A stretch of 15,712 bases of DNA from Halocafeteria seosinensis (Eukaryota > Sar > Bigyra > Bicosoecida). Position 1 is the first letter of the stretch. Each line of letters starts with the position of its first letter. Of the stretch, positions 9,101-15,712 are shown in pieces. A program made the position numbers and the translations under genes. A model generated the notes under the pieces. It had not been told where the DNA came from, did no database searches, and saw only the letters and a program-made list of their open reading frames with translations. Location: assembly GCA_001687465.1 (NCBI GenBank), contig LVLI01002285.1, positions 1 to 15,712 of the forward strand, written 5' to 3'.

Positions 9101-11277
9101 CTTCACTGACCAGACGCTTTTCCTGGTAACGGGGGCAAACAGTAGCGGTAAGACTCCGTCGCATGCTCGTATGCTGGTGCGCATCATTTGAAAGCTACGC
9201 TCTTCTTGGCACAGGCAAAACTACCTTGCTGAAGACATTTGCTGTTTCTGTTATTTTGGCCCATCTCGGCGCGTATGTGCCAGCTGTCTCAGCATCAATC
9301 CGAATTGTAGATAAAGTCTTCACTAGAGTAAGCACGAAGTTACTCGAGATCGAAAATGTCTCAAATTACGGTCATCGTAATTGCTCTTGCAGATGGAAGC
9401 AAACGATGACATAGAAGCAAATGCTTCTTCCTTTTTCATGGAAATGAAAGAGATCGCTTACTGTCTGGAAAACGTAACAAGTAATTCGCTCGTATGCATC
9501 GATGAGTTAGGAAAAGCGTAAGGTTTAATCTCAATTACTTCTGTCCTGAATATTCACGTGGGGTATCTGACCGACGCAGGACGGCAACGCGCGATGGACT
9601 AGGGATCAGCTTTGCCGTCTGCGAAAAGCTAGTCCACATTGGATGTTCAACCCTGTTTGCTACGCATTTTCATGAAGCGATGGTCAGTATTTACAGAGGC
9701 AAGTGCATCTACAGCGGGAAAAATCAATGAATCACTCTTGCGTTTTTCAGGAAATTCCACATCTTTACGAGACAGCCGGTCTGCTTAACATGCTTAGTAT
9801 TCAAGAGAGTGAAGAAAGGGGTGAAGGAGCAATCCTCAAGAGCTCGTTTCTAGCAGAACGATGCGACAAAAACGCCTCCTCAATCCAGGGATACGGGATT
9901 ATGGTACGCGTTGCAGTGTTCTGTAGCCTGTAGTGCATCACAAATACTAACACGGAGATCCCGTCATCACTCACGGCTGCAGTGTGCCCGCAAGTGTGGC
10001 ATGGATGCGAACATCTTGAGACTTGCTGAACTCTATCGTGCCATGATGGTAGAAAGAAACGCTGCTAGCGCCGATAAAACTGGTAAGTAGGCTCATCCAT
10101 GGAAGATGTCATGGTCGTTCCGCAAACGTAAAGCCATCACGCAGAGGCAGAGAGTAAGTTGCACAAGAAACACGAGCTGCTTCAAAAGCTGAAAAACTTG
10201 ACTAATAGCACCATAGAGCCAGAGGAAGGAGTAAAGGTGGGTACGGCCCTATTATGACACGGATGCGGATTCAGTACCGTTTTGATGTCCTTCCAGCAGA
10301 TCCTCGAAAGGCTCCTTGTCGATGTGGGGCAGCTAAAGGAAACACCACAGGCTGACGAGGTCTACGCGTCCCCCAACGCGGAACACAATTCCGTTTCAGA
10401 TACAGGAGATCAAGGCACTCGGTTCCATCGCCCCAGGAACGAGACGCCGAGCGGACACAATGGAAACCACAAAGAGGGTATGACGACCACATCCGAAGAG
10501 ATAGAAATTGTCTCAGTGAACACGATTGAGGAGTACGAGGGGGCAGTTCGAACCGAAACTGAAGAGAACGACACCCATAAATCGTCCACCGTTGCGTTGC
10601 AAAAGAAACGTACCAATGCCAAAACTGGGAAACCTGGACAGGCCGGAAGGAAGCAACTGGCTACTGGAGACTCTCCAACTATAGGTACAAGTGTTGAAAG
10701 TAACGTTGCCAGCGCATTGACCGTTGACACATCCTCTTCTACTACTCCATATACAGAGTCAACGTCCACAGGTGACAGTCAAGGAGGGACCGTGGAAAAT
10801 GGAAAGCCTGATCAACCAGCTGTAACGAGTGAGCCCGGAGGTATATCTCCGGAACCCATAGACCAAGAGGATTCCATCGAAACGATAAACAAAACGAGAC
10901 GCGAGAGTACCGCTCGACCAACAGCATCTATACCAAAACGTGTTGGCATCGTTCGGCGAACGGACGTACGCCCCTCTAGCCCTACTCGTCTGGATGAGCC
11001 TGATAATAGCTCTGCGGCAAAGTCCCTACTGAATATGCGCTATCTTCCCAATCCGGTGGCAATTCAGTCCACCAGAGTAGCTACCAAAGATGGAAGAAGA
11101 GTCAACTCGGCGGATGCTTCTAATGCTCGCATTGCGGCTGCAAAGGAGTACATTAGAAAAGCCATTCAGCAGGGAAGGGAAGCCGAATCCACAGGAAAGA
11201 TCATGCCTTCCTTTCTGAATACTAAAAATGGACGCAACAAGGTGCGTGATCGGCCCCATACCAATGAGCTGTTTTAG
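6195..11277 (+). CDS. MSH4: MSH4, meiotic MutS homologue (23 exons)
   Basis: MSH4 pairs with MSH5 to form MutSgamma, a clamp that stabilises recombination intermediates and promotes meiotic crossovers in the nucleus. Exons: 6195-6553, 6687-6928, 6996-7051, 7113-7178, 7236-7484, 7552-7681, 7749-7798, 7861-7938, 8011-8072, 8134-8209, 8271-8337, 8403-8491, 8563-8643, 8705-8794, 8852-8984, 9046-9147, 9215-9327, 9393-9517, 9580-9682, 9751-9903, 9983-10082, 10145-10236, 10297-11277. They join to 3597 nt, 1198 residues, with no stop. A TGA overlaps the start ATG in frame (TGATG), fixing the start. Domain order is a Ser-rich N-terminus (1-115), the MutS connector (NSREFGVALMDL; SYFNDTRG), the lever/clamp core, then the ATPase with Walker A TGANSSGKTT (638-647), Walker B LVCIDEL with D718/E719, and LFATHFHE. 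As in other MSH4 proteins there is no mismatch-binding domain I. Match to human and Arabidopsis MSH4 is from memory. MSH5 is the main alternative; MSH4 fits better across the connector and core. Confidence 0.9.
6201..6615. repeat. Recurrent AAGAATTCTT-centred palindromes
   Basis: Perfect palindromes sharing the core AAGAATTCTT occur at 6201-6210 (10 bp) and 6421-6434 (14 bp, AGAAGAATTCTTCT), both in MSH4 exon 1, and at 6598-6615 (18 bp, AAAGAAGAATTCTTCTTT) in intron 1. Further GAATTC sites lie at about 6397, 6575 and 6705. The two longer copies share flanking A-rich and CGTTT sequence, so they may be related copies. Function is unknown. Confidence 0.7.
6554..10296 (+). other. 22 short spliceosomal introns of MSH4
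   Basis: All introns are GT-AG, and each was placed so that the joined protein stays in frame and keeps MSH4 similarity. Lengths in order: 133, 67, 61, 57, 67, 67, 62, 72, 61, 61, 65, 71, 61, 57, 61, 67, 65, 62, 68, 79, 62 and 60. Donors are mostly GTAAGN or GTACGN (exceptions are GTAGGT, GTAATG, GTAACC, GTATGC, GTCAGT and GTGGGT). Most acceptors end in CAG. Two splice junctions were decisive for the model: intron 2 (6929-6995) creates NRSYFNDTRG, and introns 6 and 7 (7682-7748, 7799-7860) create ISVALQLKHVLEKALEMKQA. A few acceptors have an alternative AG within a few bases. Confidence 0.85.
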
Positions 11278-11331
11278 ATCGCTACGGAACAGGCAGTAAC
11301 GTTTACGGTTGGAACCAAATCGTAGCAATGT
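11278..11331. other. 54-bp gap between convergent stop codons
   Basis: The MSH4 stop (11275-11277, plus strand) and the stop of the ephrin-like gene (11332-11334, minus strand) face each other across 54 bp. The two mature transcripts must therefore overlap or end within a very short shared 3' region. Confidence 0.75.
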
Positions 11332-12467
11332 TCAAGCACCCTGTGTTTCATCACTCCCAACGTCACCATCGGAACCGGCAGTTTCCTTTCCTTCTGCTGC
11401 CGTGTCTTGAGCAAGGATGCGACTCGACATAGGTTGGAAGCCTTTCTTGTCTCCGTATGGATCTCTCTTTGCTCGAGCTTCGCCCGTATCTGCCCCGCCG
11501 ATGTTATTTCTCTCCCTAGTGGAGTGCATCTCTATTTGGGCAGCTTCACCACCCGCTAATGGATTTACAACATGATTACCAAACGCACTCTGTCGACGGC
11601 TACGTCGTCTTTGAACACCTTCGTCTTCTTCATCTTCCAATTCTTCTTCCTCCTTCTTTTTCTTTTTGCGTCGACGCCAAAACAGCAGTGCTATGAAGAA
11701 GCAACAACACGGCGCTGCTGTAGCTGGCAATAGCGTTGTGGCGGCATCGTGTAGACTGAAGCTACCCCCCATGCACCCTTCTGATGCCGAAGTTGCTCCC
11801 GTTTTCCCAGAAGAGCTCATTCCTAAAGGGCACCCCTTGCACCCTCCTGAAGAGCCCGACTCATCTTGAAATTTACCTGCATGGCATTGGAAACGAATAT
11901 CAGCGGGAATTAAAAGAGAAAAAAATGACATCTCTTTCTTGCTCATTTATACACTTGAAGAAACATACCTGCAGGGCATTGCATGCAAGAAGCTTGAGGA
12001 AGTCCTCCCATTCCGCACGTGCTCATAGATTCCCCAGGTTTACATTCGCTGTTGCACTGACCGCTTCCCGTAGCTCCTAGTGCTCCCCCTGTGGATTTCC
12101 CAGCTGCAATTATAATACGTAATTACTGCGTTTGGACGTGAACAAATAACGGAACTAGCTCACTTGGACACCTCTTGCATGACGAGCTCCCCTCTTCATC
12201 ACTGTATGTTCCCTGGAGGCAATTCACACAGACATCTTCCTCCGTCAAATCCTCGGATTTGAATTTCCCTCTTGGGCACGAATTGCAGACGAATACTTCG
12301 TCGTCATCATTCTCCAGTATTCCGCTCGTCCTGGTCCGCAGGGCGTACTGGCCCAGGCCGCACAGCCGTCGTCCTCGCGCCCGGCGAAGTCCTAGCTTCG
12401 CATTCGTCCCACAGCACACGTTCGTCAGGCAAAGCAGCAGGATCCCATAGAGAACTACTCGGCGCAT
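11332..12467 (-). CDS. Ephrin-receptor-like cysteine-rich type I membrane protein
   Basis: Three exons on the minus strand (12467-12164, 12103-11969, 11876-11332) join to 984 nt, 327 residues. Introns are 12163-12104 (60 nt, GTGAGC donor) and 11968-11877 (92 nt, GTATGT donor). An upstream GTG extends the frame, but the ATG at 12467 starts a good signal peptide (MRRVVLYGILLLCLTNVCCG). The outer part has repeated cysteine modules of the GCC2/GCC3 ephrin-receptor-like type: CPRGKF, CLQGTYSDEEGSSSCKRCP, CPAGKFQDESGSSGGCKGCP. Both introns fall at CP-x-G module borders (CPTGKS and CPAGKF), both in phase 1. A membrane helix follows at about 190-213 (CCCFFIALLFW), then a basic block RRRKKKKK, a Glu/Asp-rich block, and a Ser/Arg-rich tail without a recognised domain or kinase. 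A surface receptor or structural role is possible; the ligand is unknown. Its promoter region is shared with the divergent DHHC gene. Confidence 0.82.
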
Positions 12468-12896
12468 CTTCTGAGGGGTAACTTGTGCCTCTGGGAAAGG
12501 CGCAACTGTGTCAAATAAACGGCGCACAATCAGTCGGCAAGACCAGAAAAGTCACTTTTTCATCTCTTTTCTCCACTCGCAACTTCCTGATGCGCATGCA
12601 TTACCACGCGTACTGTCATTTCCAACCTTCATTCGACCAGAACATAGAGCATTCAATCCTGGTACCCGGTCCATATTTGCCTAGATTCGCCCGGAAACAG
12701 GAGTGAAACTATTGTTTGCTGTGTACGCAGTTAAGTCTCCGTTTTGATTGTCGCTTTGAGACCGCCTCGATCCCGGAGGCCATTTACACTGTTTTATAAT
12801 GATATGTCATGTCCCGTGATGTTCCCGTTAGATTGTTCACTGAACATTTCGTATTCGTACCGAATTAGAGCGGCGTGGATGGAGTAGCGAACGAGA
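12468..12896. promoter_or_regulatory. Divergent intergenic promoter region
   Basis: The 429 bp between the start codons of the minus-strand ephrin-like gene and the plus-strand DHHC gene must contain both promoters and 5' leaders. Short open frames here have no recognisable content. I see no clear TATA box, riboswitch or repeat. Confidence 0.55.
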
Positions 12897-14333
12897 ATGA
12901 GCGCTCCAAAGACAACTGCCTCGTCTTCTTCCACCGTGGAGCAGGAGGAGGAGGAGTCTTCCAAACACGCTTTACATGCCTCCCATGGCGTGTCTGAGCA
13001 CCCGGAGGAGCCGGATTCATTTGGAGGGGTCGTGGACGAGAGTCCCTCGGACAATGTGCATGAGTTTTGGCTGATCTATTGGGACATTTGTGGCATTTTC
13101 TGCTTCCTCTTTGGGGAAGCCGTGGTTTGGTTTGCCTCGTATATTACCATTACAAAGATTTCGATACCCCTAATGTACCAGGCGAATCGCCTGGTGTTTC
13201 AGCTCTTTATCGCGGGGCTGACTGGAATTTTTCAAAGTTTCGTGATTTTAATCACCATCGCGCATTTCCGAGCCATGCTCACCAACCCGGGAACGGTAAA
13301 AATGAATACAGCCGCCAAACATGAGATAAAACCAGACCCCAATGTGCGTCGAAAGCTCGTCGAAAGGGTACGGAATGACGCCATGAAGCTCGTCTACCAG
13401 GAACTCACCATGCGCTATTGTGAACGCTGCCGGGCCATCAAACCGCCACGAGCTCATCATTGCTCTGTCGCCCAACGATGCGTTATACGAATGGATCATA
13501 ATTGTCCCTGGGTGAATAATACCGTCGGACAAAACAATTACAAGTTTTTTGTCCTATTTATTCTCTACGTGTTTATTGGGTGCTCCTTGTCGGTCTTTCT
13601 GACTCTGATACGCATCTGGTGGTGCTGGAGAATCGGACCTTGTTTTCGCTACTATAGCACGGCGGATATCGTCATGATATGTATCTCATCAATACTGGCA
13701 CTGTTCTTCGCCATCTTTGTGGCTTCTATGGCGTATGATCAATTTGAAGGACTCACTACGGATACAAGTGGTGTAGAAGCAATGAAAGGATGGATTGAGA
13801 AGGATATACCCGTGATGGAAGGTTTGAAATCCTACATGGGCTGCGATTTTGGAATCAAGTGGTTTCTTCCAACGCTACCAGACCCACCTGCCATATACGA
13901 ATGGACTGCGCAAGATAAAGAACCTCGCTTTGACCCACGTGATACTCGTGTCCGAAAATTCCTAGCTAACCGAAGGCACGCTCTTGAACAGCAACGACGC
14001 AAAGAACAGGGGGAACTGGTCCACGGTGGAGACAACGAAGGCGATCAACATGATCATAGGACTCACGCGGCAACTAGTGGCTCGGGAGCGAGTTCGTCAC
14101 AGGTTGGACATCAGGATCGCTCAGCGTTCCATTCTTCCTCTTCAAACTCTTCAACCACATCAAAAGACTCCGATGAGGAGGATGAAGATACTGACGAGGA
14201 CGTTCCAGCAGAAAACATTACATTTACCGGATCGAGTATGCCCTCTCAATCTTCGGTAAAATCTATATTGCGTAGACAAATATCAAAGGTGAATAGCGAC
14301 GGGGTAGTCGCAGAGTTTGACTTTACCAAGTGA
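12897..14333 (+). CDS. DHHC-family S-acyltransferase with altered (DHNC) zinc domain
   Basis: This is an intronless 478-residue protein that should attach palmitoyl groups to cysteines of membrane-associated proteins, probably at Golgi, endosomal or plasma membrane. Four membrane helices lie at about 58-83, 97-121, 216-242 and 256-278, with the cysteine-rich domain in the loop between helices 2 and 3, as usual. That domain (residues 175-215) reads CERCRAIKPPRAHHC, then SVAQRCVIRMDHNCPWVNNT. The catalytic Cys is C203 and the preceding D200-H201 is kept. Zinc site 1 (C175, C178, H188, C195) is complete. Of site 2 only C189 remains: the other positions are A192 (usually Cys), N202 (the second His of DHHC) and T209 (usually Cys). 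The DPG motif is NPG (130-132) and TTxE is TTDT (287-290). The N-terminus is acidic. The C-terminal 150 residues are Ser-rich with an acidic run (SDEEDEDTDED). Reduced or unusual activity is an inference. Confidence 0.9.
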   Translation: MSAPKTTASSSSTVEQEEEESSKHALHASHGVSEHPEEPDSFGGVVDESPSDNVHEFWLIYWDICGIFCFLFGEAVVWFASYITITKISIPLMYQANRLVFQLFIAGLTGIFQSFVILITIAHFRAMLTNPGTVKMNTAAKHEIKPDPNVRRKLVERVRNDAMKLVYQELTMRYCERCRAIKPPRAHHCSVAQRCVIRMDHNCPWVNNTVGQNNYKFFVLFILYVFIGCSLSVFLTLIRIWWCWRIGPCFRYYSTADIVMICISSILALFFAIFVASMAYDQFEGLTTDTSGVEAMKGWIEKDIPVMEGLKSYMGCDFGIKWFLPTLPDPPAIYEWTAQDKEPRFDPRDTRVRKFLANRRHALEQQRRKEQGELVHGGDNEGDQHDHRTHAATSGSGASSSQVGHQDRSAFHSSSSNSSTTSKDSDEEDEDTDEDVPAENITFTGSSMPSQSSVKSILRRQISKVNSDGVVAEFDFTK

Positions 14334-14856
14334 ACCTACCTGAGGAGGAAGGACGGCTCATCTTATTTATCCGGTCGGACGTGAACCACACTGACCGCTG
14401 ATTGGAGGAGAGAACAAAAAGCCTCTGTTTGTGGATTCCTACACGTCTGTCGCATAGGAAGCTTCGTTTGACTCGTACACCTGTGTCATGCTTTGCAGTG
14501 ATAGCGTACTGTTTCCATCAGGCACGATATGTACTAGAAAGCATAACCAAACAAGATAGGTTAGTGCTCATAGAAATACTATCACTAGGTGATAAAGTAA
14601 TGAATCATGGACTCTACTATGTGTATTCATTTGCTTCATCAGTGGACCAGTACCTACTTCATCCCACAGATGGAGCAAAGTTTGTTCGACAGATGCAATG
14701 AGAGATCCCTTCGTCGCCGCAGCAAAACAATATAGTCACTTAATTTCACTTTTTGCACGTAGCCTATGTGCATGTAACCTAAACAAGCAAGGGAAACAAT
14801 TCGTTTACACCAACAGAATAGAGTTCCTGATGAAATGTTGGCTCAGGCCTCATGAA
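14334..14856. other. Intergenic region between convergent genes
   Basis: The stretch lies between the 3' end of the DHHC gene and the 3' end of the minus-strand bL21m gene. Plus-strand frames at 14402-14701 and 14698-14919 have no recognisable domain, and the second overlaps the bL21m coding end. I regard them as chance frames in the 3' flanks. Confidence 0.45.
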
Positions 14857-14878
14857 GAACCCCAACAAATTGGGTTTC
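14857..14878 (-). terminator. Hairpin just after the bL21m stop
   Basis: GAACCCCAA and TTGGGTTTC form a nine-base stem with one mismatch around a four-base loop, one base beyond the bL21m stop codon on the minus strand. It may be a 3' UTR structure. No role is shown, and eukaryotic mRNA ends do not need such hairpins, so 'terminator' is only the nearest category. Confidence 0.3.
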
Positions 14879-14879
14879 T

Positions 14880-15544
14880 CTACCTTTGCTCCGTTTCTCC
14901 TTGTGCGCTTTCTTCTTGAGACGGTAGTTCATAGTCTACACTCTTCACTCGTAAGATCGTAATCTTACTTCTGTGTCCGTGGGTCTTTTGGAAATGCTTC
15001 CTCCGTTGCTTCCGAAACACAAGTTTCGTGGCCGTATGTGTATGCTCTTCGCAGGTGGCGGTGACCGTAGCGTTGGGGACCGTCGGCCGTCCGACGACGG
15101 TGCAATCACGGGATCCCACCAGTAAAACCTTGTCCATGATGTAATCATGACCTACTCTTGCTTCGGGCAGGTTATCAGCGAAGATCACGTCATCCTGAAG
15201 AGAAGCGAAAAAATCATAATTTTCAGAAAAACGACGGTAGTAGTCAATGCAGTTTTTCTTGGGATTTTACGTACTGTGGTCACCTTGTATTGGGTATTAT
15301 GCAACTGAATGACGGCAAATCGCTCTGGAAGTGGGGTTTGGAAGGGGTCACCCGAAGGCGTTAGCTCTGTTTTCTCCTGTTTTGGCAGTGGATGGTGCGC
15401 TACCGCCGGGGGATTAACTGCGGCAAGAGATAAACTCCTAGGGGAAAGCCTCTTGCACACTGTAGAAGGGGTAGAAAGCTGTAAAACATGCTGTATAGAG
15501 CAGTTCCCGGTCCTCCCCAAGGGTCGCATGGCGGCTCGGATCAT
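14880..15544 (-). CDS. MRPL21: Mitochondrial large-subunit ribosomal protein bL21m
   Basis: bL21 binds 23S-type rRNA in the large subunit. Two exons on the minus strand (15544-15275 and 15194-14880) are joined by an 80-nt intron (GTACGT donor, CTTCAG acceptor) in phase 0, giving 194 residues. The first 70 or so residues are basic, Ser-rich and poor in acid residues at the start (MIRAAMRPLGRTGNCSIQHV), as expected of an organelle-targeting presequence. The L21 domain then runs from about residue 74: PERFAVIQLHNTQYKVTT, then (after the intron) DDVIFADNLP, DKVLLVGSRDCTVVGRPTVP and, near the end, KLVFRKQRRKHFQKTHGHRS, the characteristic 'KRRKxxxxxxGHR' rRNA-binding block. There is no obvious bipartite ER-signal plus transit peptide of the kind stramenopile plastid proteins need, which favours the mitochondrion. 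A short Glu/Gln-rich tail ends the protein. Confidence 0.9.
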
Positions 15545-15712
15545 TGTATACCCCTTTCCACACTGTATATTCCCCCGTTCTCGCTTTCACCTGTAGTATT
15601 CCTTTATTATCTCCCCAATATGTAACAAAAGCACGGTAAATAATGGCATTGAAAAGCTCATAGACACGGTTTTTGCCCAGAAGGGGCGGTGCGCCGCGCC
15701 ATGGTACGGGGC
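15545..15712. other. Upstream flank of bL21m
   Basis: These 168 bp hold the upstream region of the minus-strand bL21m gene. No further gene can be supported. The last 30 bases are GC-rich (GGGGCGGTGCGCCGCGCC) and include an inverted pair, GGTGCG/CGCGCC-like, too weak to interpret. Confidence 0.4.

Noticed and set aside
10271-11328. Minus-strand frames opposite the last MSH4 exon
   Set aside because: They are shadows of a long plus-strand coding exon and have no recognisable content.
12468-12527. Upstream start of the ephrin-like protein at 12527
   Set aside because: The codon is GTG. The ATG at 12467 yields a standard N-terminal signal peptide.
14402-14919. Two plus-strand frames after the DHHC gene
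   Set aside because: There is no family resemblance; they lie in the 3' flank and the second overlaps the bL21m coding end.
1-15712. tRNA, rRNA, CRISPR array or prokaryotic mobile element
   Set aside because: I saw no cloverleaf, rRNA block, regularly spaced repeat array, transposase or integrase on either strand.

Overview
The window is nuclear DNA from a eukaryote with small, compact genes. All intron-containing genes use short GT-AG introns, mostly 57-80 nt. A compact nuclear genome, a mitochondrial ribosomal protein gene with a presequence, a cysteine-rich ephrin-receptor-like surface protein, a GLUG-type surface protein and TGACGT promoter motifs together suggest a diatom or related stramenopile. 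A Phaeodactylum-like diatom is a reasonable guess, but it rests on gene style and not on a database match.

Layout. Positions 1-1500 hold open frames that I cannot assign. About 1502-2500 is a broken NB-ARC/TPR (NLR-like) gene whose recognisable segments lie in at least three reading frames. Positions 2584-3260 have open frames on both strands without a clear gene. Positions 3261-3544 contain a 70-76 bp direct repeat and then a dense group of TGACGT boxes and a TGAGTCA-centred palindrome. At 4136-6025 (+) is an intronless type I membrane protein with seven GLUG-like repeats. At 6195-11277 (+) is a meiotic MutS homologue, MSH4, which I rebuilt as 23 exons and 22 introns (1198 codons without a stop), with a tail of about 310 residues after the MutS domains. 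At 12467-11332 (-) is a three-exon ephrin-receptor-like cysteine-rich membrane protein that converges on MSH4 with only 54 bp between stop codons. Divergent from it, 12897-14333 (+) is an intronless DHHC-family S-acyltransferase whose second zinc site has lost three of its four ligands. At 15544-14880 (-) is a two-exon gene for mitochondrial ribosomal protein bL21.

The genes do not form a pathway. They cover meiotic crossover control (MSH4), protein lipidation (DHHC), mitochondrial translation (bL21m) and two unrelated cell-surface proteins. The most notable observations are the exceptional intron density of MSH4 beside intronless neighbours, its added C-terminal tail, the selective loss of one zinc site in the DHHC enzyme, the NLR-like relic, and the bZIP-type motif cluster upstream of the GLUG protein.
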